From: Neurospora tetrasperma FGSC 2508
Taxonomy: Eukaryota > Ascomycota > Sordariomycetes > Sordariales > Sordariaceae
DNA length: 40,492 nucleotides
Reading direction: 5' to 3'
Assembly: GCF_000213175.1 (NCBI RefSeq)
Contig: NW_009799104.1
Location: 2,847,520-2,888,011 of the forward strand
Below are positions 1 through 13,100 of this stretch, one piece after another. The position numbers and the translations under genes are program-made. Under the pieces are notes generated by a model, which was not told where the DNA came from, did not search any database, and saw only the letters and a program-made list of their open reading frames with translations. The number at the start of each line of letters is the position of its first letter. The stretch's first letter is position 1.

Positions 1-904
1 ATATAATTGACTACTTCCTTATTAAAGTATCTTAATATAATATTTAATTATTCCTTTTACCCTCTTATACTTCTTATAAGATTTAATTATATAATTACTC
101 TATCTTCTTATCCGTTAAATTATATTTTAGTGATTTAATTAGGGATTTCGTTAGTTTTTTAGTATTTGTGCTAATAAATAAATAATAATTCCTCAAGTAT
201 TAATTAAAAAGCGTTTAAAAGGGGGGGTGAATATTAGAAATATTAAATTAGGGTTTAGAAAAATAGGAATCTAACTAGTAAATAAATTTATTATTAATAA
301 CGACCCCAAGGTAATTATTAATAATAATATTTTACTAGCCTAGCCTTTACTACTTAGAATACTGTTAATAGAGTTTATTTTATAAAGTAATAATATTTTT
401 CTTACCTTTTAAAAGCTTAGAGATATACTAGGAGGTATTTATAATTTCTCCTCTATTGATTATAATGTTAGGATTATTTTTACTAAGGTAGTTAAGGCCC
501 TTAATATTAAGAATATTAAATTCGCTATTAAGGATTATTAGATTTAATATTTATAAATTCAATTAGAATTATAGACGCCTAAAGGTAAAAGGAAGGTTAA
601 AGAAGGGGGTAATAATAAATTTATATATATAAAAGAGATTATTTAAACTCGTAATACTTTAAAGGAGGGTCCTAAGTAAAGAAGGCTTACTATAATAATA
701 ATAATAACGATGAGATTGCTTTAAGAGTTAGGGAGAGCCCTCTAATTAATCCTCTATATTATTAAAGAATATTAGGAATAGAATTATAATATTTTGAACT
801 ATTAAAAACGTTGCAAAAGTAGCTAGTTTACAATGCTATTTAGCTTCTAGTAATAAAGTTATATAACCGAGGGTAGGGGGTGACCGGGGTTGGGGTCAGC
901 ACGT

Positions 905-2999
905 CTAGTATTCTTTATATTAGGATAAATAAATAAATAGAATAAATAATTGTAAAATGCCTTAAATTTTTAAATATTACTATAATCTAATCCCTTCTAG
1001 TTTCAAAGTTAAAGTCCCTTAAATTCTACTTCTATTTATATATATTATCGCCCTTCCTTTTTTTAAATAATCGATTCCACAATACTTCCCGCTCCTAGGA
1101 TAATAAATATCCCTATTTAAATTTCTACCCGGCTCCTGAATTATTACAATATCATAAATCTCCTTTTATTCGAATAGAAGCTTTCCCCTTTCATACAACT
1201 TCCCTACGTTCTAATAAAATATTTTTAATTAGATTATTAATTACCCTAAAATAGGGTTCCTCTAAATCTTTTAATAGAGGATAAGGGTATTACTTTCTTT
1301 AAGGGTATTGTTATTTTATATACGCTATTACTATTATATATTTAATTTCTCATATTTTAAGACCGCGGGTAATATATATATATTAGGTTTTATTGAATTA
1401 AAAATTTCGGTCGCGGGGCAGGACTAACGATTTTTCTTAGCTGCTTTCTTTTTATACTTCTTCTAATTTATTTCTCTAGGGTAGTAATAATATAAGAATT
1501 AAGAGGGGCGTCCGGTAAATTACTCTTATTTATAATCTCTATTATTAATTCTAATACTTTTTTAATTGGGTTTTTACGAGGGGGGGCGAACGCTTACAAC
1601 CTTTCGGCGTATATAATAAACACTATTATACTAGCCTTCTAGAAAAAGGGGTACTCCTTATAATTATAAATAAAATATCCCTTCTTTTTATATAATTTAT
1701 AGTAAACTAATAACCTATCTTTATTCAAAGAATAATTTACATTACTAAAGCAATCTCCTTCATACTTAACTTTACTATAACGGGCGTAAATATTTTCCTA
1801 GTAATAGAATTCTATTGTATATTTAATTCCCTAATATTCAAAATACTACTAAATATTACTTAAAGTTTAGATCGGTTTGTAAAGGTATATACTACTATCC
1901 TAAAGGAAGAAGTTATCTTAGAAGAAGCTCGCCACCTTCGAAGTAGCGACTTCTATTAGGAATAAACTTTAATTCTCTCTATCCCTTCCCTTTTAAAACC
2001 GAATTTTTATAATAACCACCTCCTTATTTTTATCCCTAACCGCATTTATTATTACTTCTAATATAATATAATTATTAATATTATACTAAAGCACGCCCCG
2101 GACTAATATACTTATAATATTTATAATAATGAAAGCCTCCTTACTAAAGACTTCTATAATTTATACCTAATTTTATTAATATTAATTGCGTATAGACTTA
2201 TTGAAGATAATTATATAATCTCTAAATATTAGTATTCTAATAGCTATTCTAATCATTAGACCTAATTTTTTCCGGCCTAGGGTCGTTACTATAACCGTCT
2301 TTATATCTTCGTTCGAACGGTTTACAAATTCGGTGGTAATAATTACTCCCTTAATAGTAACTTACTATTCGAAATTAAAAGCAACAAACTTTTTAATAAT
2401 AGTAATATGTAATTATTAGAAGGTAATACTAATTTTATTTAGGATAACTTTCGCTATAATATTAGCCTATTATTTTAATACCTCTCAGATACCTTTCTTA
2501 ATTTCCTTTAGAATATCCTTCTTTAAATTATTAAAATCCTTCTTAGTAATAAATTAGTTAGTTCTAACCTTATTAACTTCGGGTTATATAGACCTACTTT
2601 TTTTAATACGAATTTGTACGAATTCAAAAAGTAATTCTCAAACCTAATATTAGTCCTTAGTTGAAATAATATTATAATCCGCAAATTTATTTACTCTAAT
2701 AATAAACTTCTTTAATATTTTATTATCTTCCTCCGTTTTATCTAAAGTCTTCGTAATAAGTATAGCTTCGGGGTTATTATATACGGAAATTTCTACGAGC
2801 GGGTTATAAACACTATTTTCGACCCTACGAGTACCGCTATTTATAATTATTAGTAATAATAATATAATATTATTACTATATTCGTTATAGGATATTGTAA
2901 AGGATGTAGACGACCTTCCCGAGTCGATTGTTATTGTTAGTTTTCGTTTTGGAGCACTCCTCGACCAGAAATCAGCGTTTCCGGTTTCGGCGTCGTTTA
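905..2999 (-). mobile_element. Tad1-like LINE relic, copy A (5' part, ORF1 region)
   Basis: This segment aligns, in the same orientation, with 12,215-14,313, differing mainly by C/T and G/A transitions as expected for independently RIP-mutated copies. Examples are the closely matching tracts at 2,951-2,998 and 14,265-14,313. Both copies end at the same short sequence (ending CGTCGTTT on the + strand), with unrelated sequence beyond, so this is probably the 5' terminus of the element, read on the - strand. In copy B the homologous part lies upstream of an RT remnant, so I infer it corresponds to ORF1 (gag-like). No intact ORF survives. At its other end (~905) similarity to copy B stops, and no RT part follows within the window. 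Confidence 0.65.
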
Positions 3000-3479
3000 G
3001 TTCGGGTAGTAATACTATAGACTTCGATGCAATTTATATATTTCAAACTATTTATTTTAATATTATTAATTAATAAATAAGGGAAAGCTTTTGGAGGAAG
3101 TATAGCTAGGAGGGCTATATTATACGTAATTATGAAAATAATATTAATTACGGTAGTAAATCCTTATAATTTACTGGATGTTATAGTAATTATACTAATT
3201 AGGGTTATAGCGGCCACGGCAATTACAAAGGGCGCGGCGCTTATTCTAATAGTAGCCAACCCTCCCCTAATTAATAAGGCTATAGTAATACTAATTTATA
3301 TACTACCGGCGCCGAAGGAGGTAGGGACGAAGAAAATAAATACAATATACCCGGTACTAATAATTAAGGAAATAGTTAAATTGTATGAATAGTCGTTTAT
3401 AGAGATAATAAAGGCCTATATAGGAGAACCTTTAGAGTACTAATAAAATATTCGAAATAGTTGTTATTAATTTGTTACA

Positions 3480-6400
3480 TAGTTTTAATTAAAATTTAAT
3501 ATTCTTTTCTTCTCATTTCCTTTTTGGACTATATAAAATACTATATATTATATTCGTTAATAGTAGCTACTCCGCCCTAATTTTTTTAGACTATACCTTA
3601 TAAGGCGAAATAGCTTTACTACATTTAGGTTTATTCGTCCTAAGAAGTTTACGCTAGTTAATAGTATTATAAAGGGTTTTATTATTAGAGGTTTAGTTAC
3701 GAACCTCCTTATTGGGCACTATATGGAGACTATTACCTTTTTAGTATATAATTCCTCCCTAATTTACCTAGTAATTTTGGGCCTATTATAGTTAAAGCGC
3801 TACAAATTATCTATTTTATAAATTAATAGGAAGGTTATATTTTTTAGTAAATATAATACTAGGTATTTCCCTACCGGAATACCAGCGTTCTTAAAAGTAG
3901 TACTAAATATTAATTATTATTCTTTCCTTCCTTAATATTATTAGGCTAGCGACCTAAAAGATAATATAGTAAATAACAATAGCTTTACTTCCCCTAAACG
4001 TTAAACGAAGACGGGGAATTATATTCCAAGGACGGAGGTATTTCCTTTAACCTTCAATTCCTAAAGACAGTTACTAAACGAGGGTATTTTAAGTGCTTTA
4101 CTATTTAATTTAATCTTCTTACATTTAAACAATCTATTATAATCTCTTATTTAAAACCGACTCTAATAAGTCCCCCCCCCCTATAAATTCCCTAGAATTT
4201 TAAACGGAAATAGTAGATTATTTTAAAAAAATACGTAAATTTCCTATTAATTCTACTATTAAGGCCGGGAAGTTTAAACGATATTAGGAATTTAATTATA
4301 AGTTCGACGGGATTATAGGTAGTATAGAGACCGACTTAGAAGTTTATTCGATTAAAATTAAAATTGGGAAACTAGCGAGTATAAATTGAAAAAATCAATT
4401 AGTAGAAATTTAGAATAGCGAAGGTAGGTTTGTAATACATAAAATACCCTATTATAAATTTATTAAAATTAATAGGCCGGAGGAGCCGGATAGGAAGAAT
4501 ATAATCATTATTATTATATTCTAATATAGGCCTAATAAGGCTACTAAACTTAAAGAATCTAATTAGGAGATTATAATAAACTTCCCGCCCTCAATTAAAA
4601 TTAGGAATTATATAACCGGGTTAACTACTAATATTAAAAAAATAATAATAGTATCTTCGGACTATTTAAGAGGGATAAGAAGCCTTTTACTAACCCTCCG
4701 GGTACTATTCTCTTATAGAGTATAATAATTAGTAGCCGGTTTTTTAAATATAGTTATATTATTATCCGAGAATAATAATTCTATCGACCCCCAATTACTT
4801 TATTTAAAGTTACACTACGGAAGTAACCCCCTAATTATAGAAATTATTATTAGGGAGTATCCGCTAGCGGTTATAGAGCGGGTCGATCCTATAAATATTA
4901 CAAATATTAATACTATAATATTTAATTAACTTTGTAAATAGGAGATTTTATAATTATATTTTATAATCTACGCGGAATTTAAAAAAGCTTATAATCCTCC
5001 ATAAAGGTAAATTATATAATAATTTTATAGAATAGATAATGTAGGATATTTACAAAGGCCGGGGGTAGTAATATAAAATTGAACTACTTAAGTGCTTCTA
5101 CGGGTATATTAATACTTATACGGGGGATATAGAACTAGAGGAGCTATAAACTATAATTATTATTAATACTATACTCCTCTTAAGATATTTAAGCGAGAAT
5201 ATAGTAATTTGCGAAGTTATTATAATCAAAATTATAGAAGAGGATATATAGAAGTTCTATAAAAAAGCGGACTATTTAATTAAAACTAGTAAGGAAATTA
5301 AAGCGAAATTCCATTAAAAATATTAGAATGGGATTAAAGCTTTCTATAATTAGAACGCCGGAAAATTCCCCCCTTATATACTTATAATTATAAAATCGAA
5401 TTCACTCTAAAGGAATAGCCCCCTAATACCTACTACTAAGTAATCTCTTTAATAAAAGCTTCTATTATTTAAAAATAGGTCGACAATTAACTTTAAAAAG
5501 GGTTTATCCAATCCTCCTAATTTATAGTAATATTACTATTATTACTAATTAAAAAGCTAGGAGGCAGAATCTACATTTACGTTAATTATCGAAGTATTAA
5601 TAATATAACCCTAAAGATTCGTTACCCCCTCCTACTTATTAAAGAAATTCTAAATATAATTTATTATACTAAAGTTTTTACAAAGTTTAATATTATTATA
5701 GTATTTAATTATATTTATATTTAGGAAGGCTATAAATAATTTATTATATTTATTATACGGTTCAGCCTCTACGAATCCCTCGTATTGCCTTTCGAATTGT
5801 AAAGCGCTCTGAGTATTTTCTAGTATTATATTAATAATATACTATATAATATTTTAAATATTTATATTATTACCTACTTTAATAATATCCTAATATATTC
5901 TAAGAACTAAACCGAATATATAGTATATATAAATAAGGTCCTATAGTATATAATTAACGCGGGCCTCCAATTAAATATTAATAAATATAAATTCGATATT
6001 AAGCGAATTAAGTACTTCGGGCTAATTATTATACTAAGGGGTATTAAGATAGACCTAGAGAAGGTAAAGGCTATTGCCGAGTAGGAGGTACTATAATTAC
6101 AATAATAGTTTTAATATTTCTTAAGTTTCGTAAATTTTTATAAGAATTTTATCGATTATTTTTCTATTATTATAGCCCCTTTATAAAACTTAATTATAAA
6201 ATCGGCTATATAATCCTAGGGCGAGGTTTAATAAACAGTTTTAAAAGAAATAAAAAGAGTATTTACTATAGGACTAATCCTCAAAATCTTCGATTAATTA
6301 AAACTGATTATTATTAAGATAAATACTTAGAATTAAGCGTTAAGTGGTACGCTATCCTAGTATAACGATGAGAAAGTTTTCTATCCGGTAATTTACTTCT

Positions 6401-8900
6401 ATTAAAAGTATTCGACGGCCGAATATATTTATAATATTTATAATAAGGAATTGCTAATTATTATTAAAGTATTTAAAGAATAGTCCCTAGAGTTTTAATA
6501 TACTTAAAACGGTTTTAAAATTCTAATAAACTATTACAGTCTATAGATTTTTATTATAAATAAAAAGTTTACGTACCGGTATATATATTAATTGTATTTC
6601 TTTTCCTAATTTTATTTTATAATTAAAAATCGGCCAAATACTCTCTAAATACAACCCAATACACTAAGCCGGAAGCTGGAGGATATACCTAATAATATAA
6701 ATAATAACCGGCTATTAATTACGAATAAAACCCTCTTCGACCCGTCTATATTTATAAACTATATTACTTTTAACGAATTTAATACCGAGGAAATATCCCC
6801 CAACGAACTAATTAAGGCTAATTATTATAATTCCGTATTCTATTAAAATATCGTTACTACTATTATTAACTTAAACTATTATAAATAGTTTAAAATTATT
6901 TAATACGAAATAAGGAAAATAGTATTTACTAAGTATTATATTATTAATAGACGGGTATATAAATATTCAATAATTATTTTAAACCCTGCTAACGCTACCC
7001 TTTAACTATAGTTTATTTAATACTATTGTAAGGTCGCGCCGGTAGGCTATTAAGGACGGAATAAAACGTATATAATATTAAATAGGTTTTTCTATTAATT
7101 GGATATAGATAGAATAGTACAATTATATTATAAAGTATATTTATAATATACGAAGACAAAATATTTTTCCTCTCCTCTAACAGGCCTTTTAAAACCACTA
7201 CTAGTACCGTTCGTATTGTAGAAAAATATTACTATAAATTTCATTATATTTATAACCCTATATAAAAAAAGGGGCCGAGAGTTTAAATATATTACCGTTA
7301 TCGTTAATAAATTAACTAAAATACGATACTATATTCCGGTAGAAATATTAATAGCCGATAAACTTACTAAGCGTTTTATAGATAAGGTCTTCGCCCTCTA
7401 TAGGTTACAAAATATAATTGTATTGGATAGACGCTCTTAATTTGTATTATAATTCTAGAAGGTACTTATTTTAAGGGTTGGGTATTATATTGAGGCCTTC
7501 CTCGATTTTTTATTAATAGCCTAATAGATAGATAGAATACATTAATATAGAAATAGAATATTACTTTCATACCTATATAAATTAGACCTAGGATGATTAA
7601 ATTAATTAGTTAACTCTTATTGAATTTATAAGTAATAATACTAAGTCGGACTCAACGGGCGTTTCCCCCTTCTTTACTAATTACAATTTCTACTTAGGAT
7701 AGGCGTCGAGCCGGTATAACTTTACCCTTCCGGCCTCTTTAATTTATAATATATAGAGTATTTTGAAGCTAATAAAATTACTAAACGGTTTAAAAAAGTC
7801 TTTTAAAAAATTATAGTAATAATAAAACGTATATAGATATACTATAAGGAGAGTACTAATAATTATTATTCTAACGTATATAGTACTACTTTAAGGATAA
7901 AGTACTTTTTAATACTATAAACCTTACTATTAGCCGCCCCTAAATAAAATTATTACTCCTATAGGAAGGGCCTTTCGAGGTAGCTATAGTTGATAACTAT
8001 TAAATTATACTTAATTTACTATTAAATATAAAATATAGGCGTACTTTCTATATTAATATAGTAGGACCGTAGATAAAGAAAGGTATACTAGGGTAGAATA
8101 GTACGTAAAATATCCTGGCTAATTAGGGGAAGGTAATAAAATAGACTAATAACGCCGAAAATAAAATTAAATAATCCTTCGAAGGAATTAATATTTATTA
8201 TTTCGAAAATAATAAATAACAATACTATGTTATTTAGTACAAGCTATACGTATTAATTTAGGAATTCATTAATAATATAAAATATTATATTAATATCTTT
8301 TACGAATTCTATACTAATAATCTAAAATTCCCTATCCCTTTATAGTAGATTACTATAGAAAAAAAGTATAAATATATTACCTAGGCCTTAAATAAGGTTT
8401 ATAACTATATTAGGCCGGGACTATTAATAATAATACTAGTTATAAGACGGTCGCTTCGATACTCGAAACCGGTTATAAATACCCTTAAACAGGTTATAAG
8501 TATAGTAATAGAGGGCCTTGAGTCCCTAAGGGAGGAGGATTAATATTTTTTTTTCTATATATTTTAGCGCCCGAAGGTATTTTAAGCCCGGGGTAATATT
8601 AAAAGGCTAGCCTATAACTATTATCTAATCGCAATATTACTACGGCTATAACTACTAATTAATATACGCTCTCTAATTAGTTAATTCGTTTAATTTTACT
8701 ACTACTATAGCAGCTACTAGGCCAATACAAGCTCCTTAATTGGCTATTCGCTCCTAGAGGCTCCGGTTATATATACTAAGGATGCGGCTTACCTTCGCCT
8801 ATATAGGATGAGTCGCTACATACAAATTCCATAGTTTCCCTTCTTCCTTGTACAATTATATAAATTATATTCTACCCTATACGTTCAGTATCGCCTTGCC
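3480..8900 (+). mobile_element. Degenerate Ty3/gypsy-type LTR retrotransposon
   Basis: Frame-broken translation on the + strand shows the usual order of gypsy pol domains. A protease end lies at ~3,560-3,880 (GHYMETITFLVYNSS, then a VILGL-type segment). An RT lies at ~5,560-6,000, with NYRSINNI at about 5,585 and FSLYESLVLPFEL at about 5,760, matching the conserved palm region. RNase H lies at ~6,330-6,580 (SQYNDEKVFYPVIYF). An integrase at ~7,050-7,700 has a GLLKPL linker followed by a VNKLTKIRYYIP core. Stops interrupt every domain, so the element is dead. A 3' LTR-like tract follows at ~8,520-8,900. A matching 5' LTR was not found; the upstream edge is uncertain and the gag is not recognisable. 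Confidence 0.75.
8520..8900 (+). repeat. Probable 3' LTR of the gypsy relic
   Basis: The tract lies just after the pol remnants. It shares a string of landmarks, in the same order, with two relics at 14,866-15,100 and 15,108-15,425: a GCTAGCCTATA-like block, a CGCCTATATAG-like promoter-type block, then a pyrimidine-rich TTCCCTTCTTCC tract followed by TACAAT. Boundaries are approximate because the copies are strongly mutated and no target duplication could be fixed. Confidence 0.45.
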
Positions 8901-9663
8901 CCGTAATATGTTCGTCGTTGTTTTTCTCCAATTTTTGAATTCTCCTTCTTTTCTTCTCTTTTTTCCCGCTAACTATATATCGTTAAATAACTTCGCTACC
9001 AAATTTAGGGATAAGGTCGGCAATAGTAAATTGGTACTATTAATTCAATTTATTTATTACTGCTACTAATTAGTAATCAAAGTATAATACTTACTTTCTA
9101 TTTATTGTATCTTCTAATTACTCTTTTCGGTTAATAGTTATAAATTCTAGAATTTATAATAATAGTAGTAGGGTCCCTAACTCCTCGGAGGGGACGGGCC
9201 ACAATTACTAATAGCTTTTCCGTTAGTATATATATTCTAGCCGATTTAATTTTAATTATACTATTCTTTAGTTTATTAATAGGTAAATAACTTCTAATTT
9301 ATTATATCTGATTATAATTAGCTATTTAAATTACTATTCTTTAAATAAACCTTACTTAATCTATACCGACGAACCTTTCTTTAAAGGCCCGGACTCTTTT
9401 ATTAAGATAGAAGTCGAACAGTAGATAAAAGGTTTCTATTTCTAAATTTTATATTAGTATAACTTTATACGCCTTAGTAATAATTCTTAAATATTTAATT
9501 TAGTATTTCGCTAGCCTATTTATAAGCTCTTGTAATTTCCTATAGGTTTCGGTTAATTAATAAAACATTAAAGCTTTATATATAATAATATTACAAATAT
9601 ATTTAGTATATATTTCCCTTATTCGAATAAAGGAGTAACCCTAGGTTTTTACTACTAATTTTA

Positions 9664-9727
9664 TGGCATTTACTCTGGGGGCACCCGGGTCGTCTTACGG
9701 GGGCATCTAACCTTTTTGGGGCACCCA
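9664..9727 (+). repeat. Left terminal inverted repeat of the MITE-like element
   Basis: The arm contains three GGGGCACCC-like modules (GGGGGCACCCGGG, GGGGGCATC, GGGGCACCCA). It pairs with 10,123-10,186, with six mismatches, five of them transitions. Confidence 0.85.
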
Positions 9728-10122
9728 TATTTCAATCCTTAGTATGTAATTCCGAAGTAAGATATCAATTACACAGTAATTTCCATAGCGTTACATGCAC
9801 TACCAAAAATGACAGTGATGTCACGTAGAAATGTTTGTATAAAAGAAAATAAGTGATGAATCCAATTGATATTTACGTAGGTACGTATAGACCATTTTGG
9901 CCTGTTCTGGCTTTATAGTTATAGAAGTCTATAAGGTATGCTCAAAATTACCAAATGCTAGCTAGGGGGGGTGGGGGGAGGGTTGTACTTAGATGTGGAA
10001 ATGGAGGTTCCACCAGCTGGTTTAGTTTGGCATGTTTGTAATAGAAAGGCGGCTGTACGATTGGTGTCTAGCTGTACTAAATAGTTGAAAGAATCAATCT
10101 ACACGTTAAACCCTAACCCGCG

Positions 10123-10186
10123 TGGGTGCCCCAATAAGGTTGGGTGCCCCCGTAGGACGGCCCGGGTGCCCCCAGAGTAAACGCCA
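10123..10186 (-). repeat. Right terminal inverted repeat of the MITE-like element
   Basis: This is the inverted partner of 9,664-9,727, carrying the same three modules in complement (TGGGTGCCCC, GGGTGCCCCCG, CCCGGGTGCCCCC). Confidence 0.85.
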
Positions 10187-13100
10187 ATTTTATAAGTATA
10201 TTCGTTTAAATTTTTATTTTTTTACTTTACAACTTCCGTATAAGCCCGGAAATTGAATTTATAGTCTAGTTAAACCCTTAGGAATTTTATTAATTCTATA
10301 AATTAAAGTACTATATCCTTAAATTGCAGAGTTTCCGTCCTTGGTACCCTCATCTGTATAAAATATATTAATTCCGTTTTATTTACTTCGAATTCTATAC
10401 TTTTCACCCCAATTTATTTTAAATATATCTCCTATACTATTTATAAAGTCCGGCAATTCTCTTCGGTAATACAAACTATTATAATAATATCAATATTATT
10501 TATAAAACTAACTATAATTATATTTGGGATTATTACTAACTTCTAATATAATCGAATAATAAAGAGAATAAAAAGGATAGGTAAGAGGGGGGGCTTTAAA
10601 GTACATTTACTATAATAGTATAGGGGCGAAACGTTTTATTATTAAAGGAGAGAGTACCTCTCCTATTTATAATAAAGTTCGCTACCTATTTAATAATTTA
10701 TATTGGGAGTTACATTTCATGCAAAATATATAGAAGCTACGTATAATTAACCCTATTAAATATACCCTTCAAATCGAGGAATATAAAGGATATTATAGCT
10801 CTAAGTTTTTAGGCTATATAAATTATATTAATAATTACCCGGATTATAAATTTTATCAAATAATTAATTTAATTACTTATTTAATCGTCTAGTAAAAGGT
10901 TGAATTCTTTAATTATTTATATAACTCTTTTAATTATAAGGGCTTTAACGATTTTTCTAATATTATTAAATAGTAAAATAACTTTCTATACACCTACTAG
11001 CTTTTATTAGGTAATACTTTTTTTTAACTTTTTAAAGATAATTATTTTTATATCCTTAAACTATTATAGAAAGTATCCGAATTAAAGGCTAATAATTACT
11101 AAATATACTATTACTTACTAAAATAATCATTTATATAATTTTAAAAATTCTATTCAAATATTAATTAACGCCCGGGGTTTTATTAAGTACTATTTGGGAA
11201 AGAACGTTTTAAACGTCCTTCTTAGTAATTAGTTTACTATTAACTATTAGGTTGATACTACTCATTAATTTAGTCTTATTTAATAAATGTTTTATTGGAA
11301 TATTTATTTTTAGGAAGAAGTAATTAGTAAAGCTTTTAATTTTACTACTATAATTTTCGATTTTTATTACCCCCTTACTAGTTCGGAAAGTTAGTAGTTT
11401 AAATAGATTTATTGGACGATAATTTCGGGTCTAGGCCTATTTTATTAAAGGCTAGAATTAATTTATATTCTTTAAAACCTCGATAATACCTTTATACTAT
11501 ATAACCTACTATACTTTCGAAATTATCTTCTTCTTTTTTATTATTATTATAACGAATTCTTTTTAATTCGATAGTATTTAGTATTCAAATTATATTTAGT
11601 ATTTTCGCTACGCTTCCTTTATAGTTATTTTATATTCTAACGTTAATTAATTCGCTCTCTTTCCCTAACCTTTCTTCTAATATAGGACGAATTCTTTTAT
11701 AATATTAGTAAATCCTCCGTCGAGCCTATAAAAACCTAACTCGAAATCTTCTATTTTATTAAATTTTTCTTAGGACCGAAATCTATCTCTCTATTGCCTC
11801 CTTTACTTTTATTATATTTATAAAATTCTAATTATAACCTCCTTTTGCGTTTACCTTCCTATTCTTTCTTCCTATTTGGATTTAAATTTCCTAAGGATAA
11901 TAATTTGAATTAGTTTATTCGTACTATTACACTCCCTAATATTCGGCTTTAACCCCGGGTAATAAGTATATATAATTGATTATTCTATATTTCTCTCTCC
12001 GTATTATATTATTAAATTTTATTAATTTACTATAAAGGGTAAATAGACCAACCCTTTAGCATTATACCTATATAAAGAGGTATATAGCCCTTAAACTAAT
12101 CTTATTCTCTAAATCCTAATTAGAATAGTAAAAAATAAAGTCCCCAATAGTAATAATTTAATATCCTACTAAGGGCCCGGTTATAAAGAATTTAAAGAGT
12201 AGGGACCCTTATTAATATTTTAATATTCTTTATATTAAAATATGTAAATAAACAGAATAGACGGTTGTAGGTTCCTTTGAATTTTCAAACGTTATTATAA
12301 TTTAATTCCTTCCAACCTAGAAGTTAAAGTCCTTTAAATTCTATTTCTTATTTATATATGTTACCGCTTTTCCCTACTTTATATAATCGATTCCAAAATA
12401 CTTCCCGCCCCTAGGACGATAAATATTTTTATTTAAATTTTCACCTAGCTCCTAAATTATTATAATATTATAAGTTTCTTTTTATTCGAATAAAGATTTC
12501 TCTCTTTTATATAATTTCCCCACGTTTTAATAAAGTATTTTTAATTAGATTATTAGTTACTTTAAAATAAGGTTCTTATAAATCCTTTAGCGGAGGATAG
12601 GGGTATTACTCCCTTTAGGTGAATTATAATTATATAAATACTATTACTATTATACGTTTAATTCCCTATATTTTAGGAGTATAGATGGTATACGTTTATT
12701 AAACCTTATTAGGCTAGGGGTTTTAGTTAGAGGGTTGGGCTAATAATTTTTTTTGGCCGCCTTTTTTTTACACTTCCTCCAATTTATTTCTTTAGAGTAA
12801 AATAGTACGGGAATTAGGAAGGGCGTCCGGTAGGTTACCCTTATTTATAGTCTTTATTACCGGCTCTAATATTTTTTTAGCCGGGTTTTTATAGAGGGGG
12901 GCGAATACCCGCGGCCTCTTAGCGTATATAATAAATATCTTCGTAATAACTTTCCCGAAAAGGGGGTTTTCTTTATAATTATAAATAAAGTATCCCTTCT
13001 TCCTATATAATTTATAATAAATTAGTAATTCATTTTTATTCGAAGTATAATTTATTTTATTAAAATAGTCTCGTTTATATTTAATTTCGCTATAACGAAC

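Larger units (their letters stand above)
9664..10186. mobile_element. Non-autonomous TIR DNA element (MITE-like), not RIP-mutated
   Basis: The element starts TGGCATTTACTCTGGGG and ends with the complement-type sequence CCCCAGAGTAAACGCCA. The 64-bp arms (9,664-9,727 and 10,123-10,186) match at 58 positions by my count. ATTTTA lies immediately outside each end (9,658-9,663 and 10,187-10,192), a probable 6-bp target-site duplication. Base use inside is ordinary, with many CA and TG steps, in sharp contrast to the flanks. No transposase-sized ORF is present, so mobilisation would have been in trans. It sits inside the dead LINE copy B. The superfamily is not assigned. Confidence 0.85.

Noticed and set aside
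3132-3392. 86-codon open frame in the AT-rich block
   Set aside because: It is made almost entirely of AT-rich codons in a RIP-mutated relic, has no domain, and no other support for a gene.
8848-9069. 73-codon open frame next to the gypsy LTR-like tract
   Set aside because: It overlaps the 3' LTR-like sequence; no domain and no homology signal visible.
9664-10186. CRISPR-like or phage-type repeat array reading of the GGGGCACCC modules
   Set aside because: The context is fungal, the modules lie only within inverted terminal arms, and there are no regularly spaced direct repeats.
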